From: Bacteroidetes bacterium HGW-Bacteroidetes-7 | Lineage (GTDB): Bacteria > Bacteroidota > Bacteroidia > Bacteroidales > UBA932 | Assembly (NCBI GenBank): GCA_002842465.1 | Contig: PHDA01000005.1 | Span: forward strand, 45,112-109,111 | Direction of reading: 5' to 3' | Length of the DNA: 64,000 bases | In this document: positions 26,425-35,590 of the stretch, one piece after another | Layout: every line of letters begins with the position of its first letter | How positions within the stretch are numbered: the first letter of the stretch is position 1 | Position numbers and translations under genes: made by a program | The notes under the pieces: model-generated | What the model saw: the letters and a program-made list of their open reading frames with translations, nothing else | What the model was told of the DNA's origin: nothing | The model's database searches: none

Positions 26425-27660
26425 ATGGAGCATAAGAATAAGTTTAAAAAGGTAAAGGCTTGCCCTGCAAACCCACTATGGAGTAAATTTATAGAAAGAG
26501 AAAATAAAATTTACTCAAGACCCAATGATATTAGGTCAGAATTCGCACGTGATTATACACGAATTCTCCATTCAAATGGATACAGACGTCTAAAAACAAA
26601 AACACAAGTTTTTTTTGCTACCAAAAATGATCACATATGTACACGTATAGAGCATGTTAACCATGTTGTCTCCGTGAGTACTACTATTGCAAAGTTTTTA
26701 GGTTTGAACGAAGAGTTAGTAAGCGCAATTGCAATTGGACATGATATTGGCCATGCTCCATTTGGCCATCACGGCGAGACAGTTATTCGAGAAATATTTA
26801 AAAGGGAAATACCAAACAGTAATTTTTGGCATGAGAAAAATAGTCTTTTCTTTTTAGATGACATTGAAACCTTAAAAAACTCATCAGGTTTTGAGGAGAA
26901 TATGAATCTATCATATGCTGTTCGTGACGGGATAATAACACATTGTGGGGAAGTAAACGAAAACTCAATTTTCCCAAGAAAAGAATATATTGATTTAAAT
27001 AAAATAGAGAAACCTAATCAACATCAGTCATTTACATGGGAGGGTTGTGTTGTTAAAATATCTGATAAAATTGCCTATTTGGGCAGGGACATAGAAGATG
27101 CAATGTTTTTCAGAATCCTTAGTTATTCAAATTACAGACAAATTAATGAAATATTAAAAAGACATTTACCAAAATCAAATATAAGAGAAATAAACAATGG
27201 GGTTCTTATTCATTCCTTTATTATAGACCTGATTAACAATAGTAATCCTGAGCGCGGAATAAGCCTATCTCAGCCATACTTAAACTTAATGAACGACATA
27301 AAAAGTTTTAATTACTCTGTTATCTATAAGTACTGGAGAATTGAATCTTTTAAAAATTATGCAACTCTAGTAATAAACGAAATATTCAAAACGTTAATAC
27401 ATTTTTATAAATATAAAAACTTTAATTCTACTGATATTTCTATAATTGAGGATTTTCCAACGCTTCGAAGATACTTTAATGACTGGTTGATAAAATATTC
27501 AAATATAGATCTAAAAAAGAAGAAAAAACTTAAGTTAAACAATAGAACAATTTATGACATTAATAGTAAGGAGTCCTATATAAAATGTTGTTTGGACTTC
27601 ATTGCTGGAATGACTGATAGTTTTGCAATTAAAGTTTATGAAGAAATCATTTCATTTTGA
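26425..27660 (+). CDS. deoxyguanosinetriphosphate triphosphohydrolase-like HD-domain protein
   Basis: A 411-residue HD-superfamily protein of the dGTPase family. Motifs: YTRILHSNGYRRL near the N-terminus, His77 in RIEH, His106-Asp107 in GHDIGHAPFGHHGE, and the later SDKIAYLGRDIEDA with the fourth metal-binding Asp. Members cleave dNTPs to nucleoside and triphosphate; some protect against phage by draining the dNTP pool. I start at the ATG at 26425; a TTG five codons upstream is possible. It lies 117 bases after the SIR2-like gene and is very AT-rich, suggesting horizontal acquisition with the island. A housekeeping role cannot be excluded. Confidence 0.85.
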   Translation: MEHKNKFKKVKACPANPLWSKFIERENKIYSRPNDIRSEFARDYTRILHSNGYRRLKTKTQVFFATKNDHICTRIEHVNHVVSVSTTIAKFLGLNEELVSAIAIGHDIGHAPFGHHGETVIREIFKREIPNSNFWHEKNSLFFLDDIETLKNSSGFEENMNLSYAVRDGIITHCGEVNENSIFPRKEYIDLNKIEKPNQHQSFTWEGCVVKISDKIAYLGRDIEDAMFFRILSYSNYRQINEILKRHLPKSNIREINNGVLIHSFIIDLINNSNPERGISLSQPYLNLMNDIKSFNYSVIYKYWRIESFKNYATLVINEIFKTLIHFYKYKNFNSTDISIIEDFPTLRRYFNDWLIKYSNIDLKKKKKLKLNNRTIYDINSKESYIKCCLDFIAGMTDSFAIKVYEEIISF

Positions 27661-27691
27661 TCTAAGTAGGTCGCGGCATTAGCCGCAAAAG

Positions 27692-27709
27692 CCCCCTCTT
27701 GGGAGGGGG
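27692..27709. repeat. GC-rich hairpin downstream of island
   Basis: Arms CCCCCTC and GAGGGGG with a 4-base loop, followed by a G-rich run. Such G/C-rich hairpins recur between genes in Bacteroidota. It may end transcription of the dGTPase-like gene. Confidence 0.6.
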
Positions 27710-27730
27710 TTTGGGGGTGGGTAAAAAACG

Positions 27731-27747
27731 ATGGGCCCGGGGCCCAT
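27731..27747. repeat. 17-bp palindrome copying tRNA-Met acceptor sequence
   Basis: ATGGGCCCGGGGCCCAT is a perfect palindrome around one central base. Its first nine bases equal 27852-27860, the 5' end of the neighbouring tRNA gene read on the plus strand. It lies between the island and the 3' end of tRNA-Met, the usual side for integrated elements. Confidence 0.7.
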
Positions 27748-27750
27748 AAG

Positions 27751-27780
27751 AAAAGCACCTGCGGTATTGCAGGTGCTTTT
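27751..27780 (-). terminator. terminator of tRNA-Met transcript
   Basis: A perfect 12-bp stem (27751-27762 with 27769-27780) around a 6-base loop, with U-rich ends in both directions. It lies directly downstream of tRNA-Met on the minus strand and is the first terminator after rpsJ. Confidence 0.85.
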
Positions 27781-27784
27781 CTTG

Positions 27785-27859
27785 TGGGCCCAGCTGGGCT
27801 TGAACCAGCGACCCCCTGATTATGAGTCAGGTGCTACTAACCAACTGAGCTATGGGCCC
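27785..27859 (-). tRNA. tRNA-Met (anticodon CAT)
   Basis: A full cloverleaf on the minus strand: acceptor GGGCCCA/TGGGCCC, anticodon stem CCTGA/TCAGG with loop CTCATAA giving anticodon CAT, and T arm GCTGG-TTCAAGC-CCAGC. The CCA end is not encoded. The D stem is slightly irregular (GCTC opposite TAGC). It fits elongator tRNA-Met; a lysidine-modified tRNA-Ile2 also reads CAT and cannot be fully excluded. Confidence 0.9.
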
Positions 27860-27870
27860 GAAACGGAGTG

Positions 27871-27903
27871 CAAAAATAGTAAAATTCCGTAAAACCTAAC
27901 TAA
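27871..27903 (-). promoter_or_regulatory. tRNA-Met promoter
   Basis: On the minus strand TATTTTTG (27878-27871) is a perfect TAnnTTTG -7 box, with TTAG about 21 bases upstream as a partial -33 box. Transcription would start about 27864, just ahead of the tRNA. Confidence 0.55.
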
Positions 27904-27920
27904 AATTTGCACTCAATTTA

Positions 27921-28226
27921 TCAGACTTTGATTTCAACCTCAACTCCGCTTGGAAGTTCAAGCTTCATCAAAGCATCTACTGTTTTGGGAGTAGAGCTGT
28001 AAATGTCCAGCAGACGGCGGAACGAGTTCAGTTCGAACTGCTCACGTGCTTTCTTGTTAACGAATGTAGAGCGGTTAACAGTGAAGATTTTTTTGTCTGT
28101 TGGAAGCGGAATAGGACCACTAACAACTGCGCCGGTAGCTTTAACTGTTTTCACGATCTTATCTGCTGATTTGTCAACAAGCATATAGTCGTAAGATTTT
28201 AGCTTAATTCTTATTTTTTGGCTCAT
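27921..28226 (-). CDS. rpsJ: 30S ribosomal protein S10
   Basis: 101 residues starting [14 protein letters not shown], the standard S10 N-terminus; the open frame extends further upstream but those codons lie in the fusA-rpsJ gap. S10 contacts 16S rRNA and also NusB in antitermination. It is 19 bases after fusA, the last gene of the rpsL-rpsG-fusA-rpsJ unit. In other Bacteroidota rplC normally follows directly; here the next gene is tRNA-Met and rplC lies 32.5 kb away on the other strand. No terminator is seen between rpsJ and the tRNA. Confidence 0.97.
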   Translation of the reverse strand: MSQKIRIKLKSYDYMLVDKSADKIVKTVKATGAVVSGPIPLPTDKKIFTVNRSTFVNKKAREQFELNSFRRLLDIYSSTPKTVDALMKLELPSGVEVEIKV

Positions 28227-28245
28227 ATCTTTAATTTTTTCTCTT

Positions 28246-30366
28246 TTATTCGTCTGAATCGGTATCAAATTTCTTACCGCCGGCCTTCTCGATAACCTCT
28301 TTTGCAAGGTTTGCAGGAAGTTCGGTATAGTGAGAGAACTCCATGGTGCTGGTTGCCCTTCCCGAAGAGAGTGTACGAAGAACTGTCACATAGCCAAATT
28401 GCTCTGAAAGCGGAACTTTAGCTTTAACGATTCTTGCATTTCCTTTGGAATCCATGTTGTTAATCTGGCCTCTGCGTTTGTTAAGGTCACCGATAACATC
28501 ACCCAGATAATCTTCCGGAGTAACAACTTCAAGAGACATAATAGGCTCCTGAATGTAAGGATTTGCCTTAGGGCAAGCTTTACGGAATGCCTGTCTTGCG
28601 CAGATTTCAAATGAAAGTGCATCTGAGTCAACCGCGTGGAACGAACCGTCTTTAAGTATTACCTTAAGTGAGGTAACCTCGTATCCGGCAAGAACACCGT
28701 TTGCCAATGCTGCTTTGAAACCCTTCTCAACAGATGGAACATACTCCCTTGGAATATTACCACCTTTAACCTCATCAATAAACTGAAGTCCGGTAATACC
28801 TTCGTCTGCCGGGCCGATTTCAATGATGATGTCTGCAAATTTACCACGACCACCTGTCTGCTTCTTGAATACTTCGCGATGCTGAACGGTTGAGCGGATA
28901 GCCTCTTTGTAGTTTACCTGAGGTGCACCTTGGTTAATTTCAACTCCAAATTCTCTCCTTAGACGGTCAACAATGATCTCCAGGTGGAGCTCACCCATTC
29001 CGCTGATTACGGTCTGGCCGGTCTCGTGATCTGAACGAACAGTAAATGTAGGATCCTCTTCAGAAAGTTTTGAAAGCGCCATTCCCAGTTTGTCAAGGTC
29101 TTTCTGTGTTTTAGGTTCAACAGCCAGACCGATAACAGGATCAGGGAAAGACATAGATTCAAGAACAATAGGGTGGTTTTCTACACAGATAGTGTCACCT
29201 GTGCGGAGCTCCTTAAAACCTACTGCTGCGCAAATGTCTCCAGCCTCTACAAACTCAATTGGATTTTGTTTGTTGGAGTGCATCTGGTACAGACGGGCTA
29301 CCCTCTCTTTCTTGTCTGATCTTGTGTTTAGTATATATGAACCGGAATCAAGCTTGCCTGAATATGCTCTGATATATGCAAGACGGCCAACAAAAGGGTC
29401 GGTTGCAATTTTGAACACAAGGCCGCAGAACGGCTCCTTAACACTTGTTTTGCGAATCTCTTCTTTTTCTGTGTCAGGGTTTATACCCTTAACATCTCCG
29501 ATATCAAGCGGAGAGGGAAGATAGCGCATTACTGAGTCAAGCAGGTACTGAACACCTTTATTTTTAAATGACGAACCGCAGGTTACAGGCACAACAGCCA
29601 TATCAATGGTTGCTTTACGTAATGCTGCGATGATCTCCTCTTCAGAAATTGAGTCAGGATTATCAAAAAACTTCTCAAGAATTGCATCATTGTATTCTGC
29701 AATAGACTCGATTAATTTTCCTCTCCACTCATCAACCTCATCAATCATATTTTCAGGCACGTCTTTAATTACGTAGTTAACAAGTTCTTTGTTATCCTGA
29801 TCGTAATAGTATGCCTTTTTTGAAACGAGGTCAATAATGCCTTCAAATTTTTCCTCTGCACCTATAGGAAGTGCAATAGGAATTGCATTTGCACCAAGCT
29901 TGCTGTTAATCTCCTCTACAACCGCGTAAAAATCTGCTCCAACACGGTCCATTTTGTTAACATAAGCCATTTTTGGTACATGATACTTGTCGGCCTGGCG
30001 CCATACGGTCTCTGACTGAGGCTGTACGCGGCCTACTGCGCAAAATGTTGCAACAGTACCGTCAAGTACTCGCAGTGATCTCTCGACCTCTACAGTAAAG
30101 TCAACGTGGCCGGGAGTATCAATAAGGTTTACCTGATACAGGTTGCCGGCATAGTGCCAAAATGCTGTGGTTGCAGCTGAAGTGATAGTGATACCACGCT
30201 CCTGCTCCTGAACCATCCAGTCCATAGTAGCAGCTCCGTCGTGAACTTCACCTATTTTGTGGGTCTTACCTGTATAATACAGGATTCTCTCGGAAGTTGT
30301 CGTCTTTCCGGCATCAATGTGAGCCATGATGCCTATGTTTCTTGTGTATTGTAAATCTCTTGCCAT
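28246..30366 (-). CDS. fusA: elongation factor G
   Basis: 706 residues with all GTPase motifs: G1 [16 protein letters not shown]2/switch region [10 protein letters not shown]3 DTPGHVD and G4 NKMDRVG. Domains II-V follow at full length. EF-G drives tRNA-mRNA translocation and ribosome recycling with GTP. It lies in the conserved str order between rpsG and rpsJ with gaps of about 19 bases. A single full-length copy is seen in this window. Confidence 0.98.
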   Translation of the reverse strand: MARDLQYTRNIGIMAHIDAGKTTTSERILYYTGKTHKIGEVHDGAATMDWMVQEQERGITITSAATTAFWHYAGNLYQVNLIDTPGHVDFTVEVERSLRVLDGTVATFCAVGRVQPQSETVWRQADKYHVPKMAYVNKMDRVGADFYAVVEEINSKLGANAIPIALPIGAEEKFEGIIDLVSKKAYYYDQDNKELVNYVIKDVPENMIDEVDEWRGKLIESIAEYNDAILEKFFDNPDSISEEEIIAALRKATIDMAVVPVTCGSSFKNKGVQYLLDSVMRYLPSPLDIGDVKGINPDTEKEEIRKTSVKEPFCGLVFKIATDPFVGRLAYIRAYSGKLDSGSYILNTRSDKKERVARLYQMHSNKQNPIEFVEAGDICAAVGFKELRTGDTICVENHPIVLESMSFPDPVIGLAVEPKTQKDLDKLGMALSKLSEEDPTFTVRSDHETGQTVISGMGELHLEIIVDRLRREFGVEINQGAPQVNYKEAIRSTVQHREVFKKQTGGRGKFADIIIEIGPADEGITGLQFIDEVKGGNIPREYVPSVEKGFKAALANGVLAGYEVTSLKVILKDGSFHAVDSDALSFEICARQAFRKACPKANPYIQEPIMSLEVVTPEDYLGDVIGDLNKRRGQINNMDSKGNARIVKAKVPLSEQFGYVTVLRTLSSGRATSTMEFSHYTELPANLAKEVIEKAGGKKFDTDSDE

Positions 30367-30385
30367 CTAATTGGTTCTGGGGTGC

Positions 30386-30862
30386 TTAAAAACGGAAATG
30401 CGCAAATGCTTTGTTAGCTTCTGCCATTTTGTGCATATCCTCTTTTCTCTTATATGCAGCGCCTTCGTTGTTATAAGCTGCCATAATTTCTGCGGCAAGT
30501 TTATCTGCCATTGTATGAGCAGACCTTTTGCGTGCGTACATAATTAGGTTTTTCATCGAAAGTGAAATCTTTCTTTCCGGACGCACCTCGGTTGGAACCT
30601 GGAAGTTTGCACCACCCACTCTGCGGCTTTTCACCTCTACTTGTGGGGTTACATTCTCAATAGCTTTTTTCCAGATTTCGAGAGGAGCCTTTTCAGAATC
30701 TTTCATCTTTTCGCCGACAATGTCTAGTGCATCATAGAAGATGCGATAGGCGATACTCTTCTTGCCCTGTAACATCAAATTGTTCACGAATCTGGTAACA
30801 CTAGTGTCGTGAAATTTGGGGTCGGGAAGTAGAATCCTCTTTTTAGGCTTCGTTTTTCTCAT
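30386..30862 (-). CDS. rpsG: 30S ribosomal protein S7
   Basis: 158 residues starting MRKTKPKKR, with the S7 signature [20 protein letters not shown] near the N-terminus and the typical C-terminal AFAHFRF. S7 nucleates assembly of the 30S head and, in many bacteria, represses its own operon. It sits between rpsL and fusA with short gaps of about 20 bases. Confidence 0.98.
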   Translation of the reverse strand: MRKTKPKKRILLPDPKFHDTSVTRFVNNLMLQGKKSIAYRIFYDALDIVGEKMKDSEKAPLEIWKKAIENVTPQVEVKSRRVGGANFQVPTEVRPERKISLSMKNLIMYARKRSAHTMADKLAAEIMAAYNNEGAAYKRKEDMHKMAEANKAFAHFRF

Positions 30863-30885
30863 TACTTAGATAATTGAATTGATAA

Positions 30886-31284
30886 TTACTTTTTAGCTTT
30901 TGCTGCCGCTGTTTTCTTAGGTCTCTTTGTACCGTACAGCGAGCGTCCTTGCTTACGTCCGTCTACACCTGCAGTGTCAAGTGCACCGCGAAGGATGTGG
31001 TAACGAACACCAGGAAGGTCTTTAACACGACCACCGCGAACAAGCACAATAGAGTGCTCCTGAAGGTTGTGACCTTCTCCCGGGATATACGCGTTAACCT
31101 CCTTCTGATTGGTGAGGCGCACACGAGCTACTTTACGCATAGCTGAGTTTGGTTTCTTAGGAGTTGTAGTGTAAACACGTACACATACTCCGCGTCTTTG
31201 AGGACAAGCGTCAAGCGCACGAGATTTACTCTTCTCTACGATAACCTCGCGGCCCTTGCGAACTAACTGTTGAATTGTTGGCAT
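30886..31284 (-). CDS. rpsL: 30S ribosomal protein S12
   Basis: 132 residues starting [12 protein letters not shown]. The decoding-site loop [12 protein letters not shown] and the second loop around GVRYHILRG are standard, with lysine at the positions where streptomycin resistance usually arises, so a sensitive-type S12 is expected. The C-terminus ends in a lysine/alanine-rich tail. First gene of the str unit; a strong promoter lies 52-82 bases upstream. Confidence 0.98.
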   Translation of the reverse strand: MPTIQQLVRKGREVIVEKSKSRALDACPQRRGVCVRVYTTTPKKPNSAMRKVARVRLTNQKEVNAYIPGEGHNLQEHSIVLVRGGRVKDLPGVRYHILRGALDTAGVDGRKQGRSLYGTKRPKKTAAAKAKK

Positions 31285-31315
31285 AATTAGTTGTTATTCT
31301 TAACTTTAACTATTT

Positions 31316-31331
31316 CCGTTATACAAAACGG
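31316..31331 (-). promoter_or_regulatory. leader hairpin of str operon
   Basis: CCGTT (31316-31320) pairs with AACGG (31327-31331) around a 6-base loop, close to the start of the rpsL transcript. It could be a regulator-binding or stabilising 5' hairpin; no specific ligand is evident. Confidence 0.4.
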
Positions 31332-31335
31332 GTTG

Positions 31336-31366
31336 CAAAGGTAAGATTATTTTCTTTAATTACAAA
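31336..31366 (-). promoter_or_regulatory. str operon promoter (rpsL)
   Basis: On the minus strand: TTTG (31366-31363), 19-base spacer, TACCTTTG (31343-31336). Both boxes match the Bacteroidota consensus exactly. Predicted start about 31329, giving a leader of some 45 bases before rpsL. Confidence 0.85.
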
Positions 31367-31447
31367 CAACTTATGAACATTTTATATGTGAAATATGGCC
31401 TAAATTTGCTATGTTAGTCGCAATAAAAAAATCAACAAAGCCATATC

Positions 31448-32680
31448 ATGAAAATTTCAGAAAAAGCAAAGTCATTTATTGAACAGGAAGATCGTTACGG
31501 AGCACACAATTACCACCCTTTGGAGGTTGTCCTTTCCAAGGGAAAAGGGGCCTACGTATGGGATGTGGACGGAAAAAAATATTTCGATTTTCTCTCTGCC
31601 TACTCAGCAGTTAACCAGGGCCACTGTCACCCGAAAATTGTAGAGGCTCTAACCACGCAGGCACAACAGCTTTGCCTCACTTCACGAGCTTTTTATAATG
31701 ACAAGCTTGGACCCTATGAAGAGTTTATACACAATTACTTTGGTTATGATAAGGTTTTGCCCATGAACTCCGGGGCAGAGGCTGTAGAGACAGCACTAAA
31801 ACTATCCAGAAGGTGGGGTTATTTAAAAAAGAACATTCCCGAAGACAAAGCCCTTATCATAGGATGTGAAGGTAACTTCCACGGAAGGACAATCTCTATT
31901 GTCTCTCTCTCAACCGATCCCGATTCGTACGCCATGTACGGTCCATTCACTCCGGGCCTTGTAAAAATACCTTATAACAATGCAGCTGCTCTGGAGAGAG
32001 TACTTGAGGAGCATGGAAAACACGTTGCCGCTTTTCTTGTGGAGCCTATTCAGGGCGAAGCCGGCGTATTTGTACCGGACGAAGGATATTTGAAAAAATG
32101 TTATGAATTGTGTAAAAAACACAATGTTCTTTTTGTGGCAGACGAGGTACAGACAGGCATTGCCCGCACAGGAAAAATGCTCTGCTGTGACCACGAAGAT
32201 ATTCGTCCCGATATTGTAATTCTAGGTAAAGCAATCTCAGGCGGAGTATTGCCGGTTTCTGCCGTACTTGCAGACGACCATATAATGCTTACGATTAAAC
32301 CGGGCGAGCACGGCTCAACTTTTGGAGGATTCCCGTTGGCCTGTCAGGTAGCAAAAGCAGCACTTGAGGTTGTAATCGATGAGAAACTTACAGAAAAGGC
32401 TGCTTATCTTGGTGAAATTTTCAGAAGGGAGATGACTGCTTTTGATTCGCCGTTCATTGAACTGGTAAGAGGCAAAGGACTTCTTAATGCAATCATTATT
32501 AAACCATTCAACGGAAAAGAGGCTTGGGACGTTTGTCTTAAAATGGCTGAAAATGGCCTGATTGCAAAACCAACCCATAAACATATAATCAGGTTTGCAC
32601 CACCTTTGGTAATAACCGAAGAGGAGTTGATGGAGGCAATAGGAATTATTAAGGCGTCAATAAAAGCTCTTGAAAATTAA
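31448..32680 (+). CDS. rocD: ornithine--oxo-acid aminotransferase
   Basis: 410 residues of the class III PLP-dependent aminotransferase family. The N-terminal YGAHNYHPL and [31 protein letters not shown] are characteristic of ornithine aminotransferase. PLP binds Lys261 in [15 protein letters not shown] provides the cofactor-contacting Asp. It transfers the delta-amino group of ornithine to 2-oxoglutarate, giving glutamate semialdehyde. The citrulline hydrolase-like gene follows 44 bases downstream, so the two probably form an arginine/citrulline breakdown unit. TAAATTTG at 31401-31408 is a likely -7 box. Confidence 0.92.
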   Translation: MKISEKAKSFIEQEDRYGAHNYHPLEVVLSKGKGAYVWDVDGKKYFDFLSAYSAVNQGHCHPKIVEALTTQAQQLCLTSRAFYNDKLGPYEEFIHNYFGYDKVLPMNSGAEAVETALKLSRRWGYLKKNIPEDKALIIGCEGNFHGRTISIVSLSTDPDSYAMYGPFTPGLVKIPYNNAAALERVLEEHGKHVAAFLVEPIQGEAGVFVPDEGYLKKCYELCKKHNVLFVADEVQTGIARTGKMLCCDHEDIRPDIVILGKAISGGVLPVSAVLADDHIMLTIKPGEHGSTFGGFPLACQVAKAALEVVIDEKLTEKAAYLGEIFRREMTAFDSPFIELVRGKGLLNAIIIKPFNGKEAWDVCLKMAENGLIAKPTHKHIIRFAPPLVITEEELMEAIGIIKASIKALEN

Positions 32681-32724
32681 AGTATAAATCAGAGAATTAT
32701 AAAGTATAAACTTCATTAGAACAA

Positions 32725-33627
32725 ATGCAGTCAACAAATAAAATATTGATGGTAAGACCATCAAACTTTGGCTTCAACAGTCAGACATCGGCAAATAACG
32801 CTTTTCAGAAAGAGGGCTTCGCAGATAACGCAAACGAAAAGGCAACAGCCGAATTCGATAATTTTACAGCAATGCTTAGAGAGGCCGGGGTAGAGGTTTT
32901 TGTTATAAATGACACACCGGAACCTCACACACCCGATTCAGTGTTTCCAAACAACTGGTTTTCGACACACGAAGGAGGCACGCTTGCTCTTTACCCAATG
33001 TTTGCGCCAAACCGCAGACTCGAGAGAAAAGAGGGTGTTATTAACTTTCTTAAGACAAACTTTAAGTTTAAAAGAGTTGTAGATCTCACAGATTTTGAAG
33101 AAAAAGGAGTTTTTCTTGAAGGAACGGGGAGTATGATTCTGGACAGAGATAACTGCATTGCATTCGCCTGTCGTTCACAAAGAACAGACGAAGAGGTGCT
33201 TGAGCAATTCTGTGATGAGCTTGAATACGACTACCTTATTTTTGACGCCTGTGACTCTGCGGGCAAACCAATTTACCACACAAATGTTATGATGTGCATT
33301 GGAACCGCTTTTGCAGTTGTATGTCTCGATGCAGTAAATGATATTGACCAGAGGGAAGATCTTATCGGCCTCATTGAAGAGAGTGATAAGGCGGTTATTG
33401 AAATATCGCTTGAGCAGATGGAGGAGTTTGCGGGAAATATGCTTGAGGTGAGAAGTAAAGAGGGTGAACCGCTGCTGGTAATGTCTGCCCGGGCAAAGAG
33501 AGCGCTTACAGATGAGCAGATTGCAGCACTTGAGAAGCACTGCAAAATTATAGCTCCCGAACTTGAAACAATCGAGAATAACGGAGGAGGTTCTGCCAGA
33601 TGTATGATGGCAGAGATATTTGCTTAG
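32725..33627 (+). CDS. ctlX: CtlX-like amidinotransferase-family hydrolase (citrulline utilisation)
   Basis: 300 residues of the guanidino-group-modifying enzyme superfamily. The N-terminal MVRPSNFGFN, the PDSVFPNNWF block, EGTGSMILD, the His in YHTNVMM and the nucleophile Cys293 in GGGSARCMMAE are all present. Proteins of this length next to rocD are annotated CtlX; the Francisella enzyme converts citrulline to ornithine, CO2 and ammonia, feeding RocD. Its stop codon overlaps the convergent fbp stop by three bases. A different guanidino substrate remains possible. Confidence 0.85.
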   Translation: MQSTNKILMVRPSNFGFNSQTSANNAFQKEGFADNANEKATAEFDNFTAMLREAGVEVFVINDTPEPHTPDSVFPNNWFSTHEGGTLALYPMFAPNRRLERKEGVINFLKTNFKFKRVVDLTDFEEKGVFLEGTGSMILDRDNCIAFACRSQRTDEEVLEQFCDELEYDYLIFDACDSAGKPIYHTNVMMCIGTAFAVVCLDAVNDIDQREDLIGLIEESDKAVIEISLEQMEEFAGNMLEVRSKEGEPLLVMSARAKRALTDEQIAALEKHCKIIAPELETIENNGGGSARCMMAEIFA

Positions 33628-35579
33628 CTCTCCTTAATTAATCCGTTTCTATACGCTGATACCAGATTCATTAGGTCGTCGATCTGCTTTTGCAGTTCGG
33701 CGCCTATATCTGTATCCCTAACAAGCCTTCTTTTATTGCTGAATTCTACTACAGTTGTCTCAGAAATAATGTCGTCACCATCTTCAATAGCCTTTTGAGT
33801 GGATATAAATGGCTGATGTTGAATTAATAAAAGGCCATGAGAGTTGTAGATTAGGGTATAACCTGCAATTCCTGTCTCCGGCTGGTAGGCTTTTGAGTAG
33901 CCTCCATCAATAACAAGCAGTTTTCCTCCGGCCTTGATTGGAGACTCTCCCTTACCGGTTTTTACCGGAATATGGCCGTTAATTATATGCGACTGACTAT
34001 CTTCAACTCCAAACTCTTTAAGAATCATTTCGCAGATCTGTTTGTTGTCTTTCAGGTAGTAGTAATATCCCTTCTTCTCTTTGTGGGTCTCCTTTTCAGC
34101 AACAAAATATCTCTCAAAGGTTGCCATCTTCTCTTTATCGAACTGTGGAGAGTAGGGGCCGCACCACAAGTACCATATCATATCTTTTGCTGAGTGTTTA
34201 TTAGGTCTCCCCCTCTCTTCAAAGAATGCCTGGCGCACCATTTTGTCGAATTTGTCAAAAAGAGCTTTACCTGCATACTCTTCGCCTGCAATACGAATGC
34301 TTTTAAGAGTTCCGTCTTCATTAAGAGGCATAGAGCCATGGTATAGCAGATTGGAATTCCTTACCAGATAAACAGAGCCGTGGTTGTACATGCACCTCAT
34401 GTGTTTGTAAAGCTTTTCGCTTGTTAAGAAATAGTGCATAAGACTGTTCACCAGATCATGCTCCTCCTCTGTTAGTTTGTATGGATCGGCCGGGTCTATG
34501 GTAGGGAAGTTTGTATCTCTTAAAGCATACTCCACACCCTCCAGGGTAATTGTCCCCTTTTTGAAATCAATCAGGTGTAAAAGCCTTCTGTCATCCATCT
34601 CAAAGTCTTTATTTCTGGCAATAACGGCCCCTTCAAGTTTAAACTGAATTACCGAAATTGCCTTGTGCATTTGAGATATCATTTTTATATGCTTACTCTT
34701 AACGGGCTCATCCTGATTTGCCTTTGGTCTAAACAGGGAACAAGGGTCGTCACCGTAAGTTTCCATTGCAAAGGTTGCAAGAGGCATGAGGTTAATGCCG
34801 TAGCCCTCTTCAAGGGTTGCAAGATTTGCATACCTGAGTGAAATGCGGACTACATTTGCCATACAGGCCTCGCTTCCCGAAGCAGCACCCATCCAGACAA
34901 GGTCGTGATTGCCCCACTGAATGTCAAAGTTGTGGTAATTACATAGCAAATCCATTATTATGTGGGCACCGGGGCCACGATCATAGATATCACCGATTAT
35001 GTGAAGAGAGTCAATAGTAAGCTGCTGTATTACATTACAAATAGCAATAATAAAATGTTTTGCCCTTCCGGTAGAGACAATTGTGGAGATAATTGCGGCT
35101 ATATACTCTTGTTTGTTTGGCTCTGCCAGCGATTCATGAAGGAGCTCCTGAATAATATACGAATACTCCTTTGGAAGGGCCTTCCTCACTTTTGATCGTG
35201 TATATTTTGAAGATACATTGCCACATACCCTCATAAGCCTTACAAGAACAATTTTGTACCACTCATCTAACTCTTTACCCTCTCTCTCCTTAATAATCCT
35301 CATCTTCTCCTTTGGATAATAGATAAGAGTGCAAAGCTCCCGCTTTTCAGATTCGCGAAGAGAGTGCCCGAATATCATCTCTACCTTTTTGCGGATTACA
35401 CCTGATGCATTTTTCAGGACATGGCTAAAGGCCTCATGCTCTGCATGTATATCGGTAAGAAAGTGTTCGGTTCCTTTGGGGAGATTAAGAATCGCTTCAA
35501 GGTTTATTATCTCTGTTGTAGCATCGGGAATCGTTGGAAAGCTTTTGGCAAGCAGTCGCAGGTATTTTAGGTCTTTCAT
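33624..35579 (-). CDS. fbp: class III fructose-1,6-bisphosphatase
   Basis: 651 residues, the usual size of the Firmicutes/Bacteroidota class III enzyme. The metallophosphatase core is visible: TDIHAEHEAF, GDIYDRGPG and GNHDLVWMGA supply the metal-binding Asp, His and Asn residues. The enzyme removes the 1-phosphate from fructose 1,6-bisphosphate in gluconeogenesis. It is convergent with ctlX and lies 11 bases downstream of the hybrid histidine kinase, so it may be co-transcribed with it. Confidence 0.96.
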   Translation of the reverse strand: MKDLKYLRLLAKSFPTIPDATTEIINLEAILNLPKGTEHFLTDIHAEHEAFSHVLKNASGVIRKKVEMIFGHSLRESEKRELCTLIYYPKEKMRIIKEREGKELDEWYKIVLVRLMRVCGNVSSKYTRSKVRKALPKEYSYIIQELLHESLAEPNKQEYIAAIISTIVSTGRAKHFIIAICNVIQQLTIDSLHIIGDIYDRGPGAHIIMDLLCNYHNFDIQWGNHDLVWMGAASGSEACMANVVRISLRYANLATLEEGYGINLMPLATFAMETYGDDPCSLFRPKANQDEPVKSKHIKMISQMHKAISVIQFKLEGAVIARNKDFEMDDRRLLHLIDFKKGTITLEGVEYALRDTNFPTIDPADPYKLTEEEHDLVNSLMHYFLTSEKLYKHMRCMYNHGSVYLVRNSNLLYHGSMPLNEDGTLKSIRIAGEEYAGKALFDKFDKMVRQAFFEERGRPNKHSAKDMIWYLWCGPYSPQFDKEKMATFERYFVAEKETHKEKKGYYYYLKDNKQICEMILKEFGVEDSQSHIINGHIPVKTGKGESPIKAGGKLLVIDGGYSKAYQPETGIAGYTLIYNSHGLLLIQHQPFISTQKAIEDGDDIISETTVVEFSNKRRLVRDTDIGAELQKQIDDLMNLVSAYRNGLIKES

Positions 35580-35590
35580 AGGATAATCTA

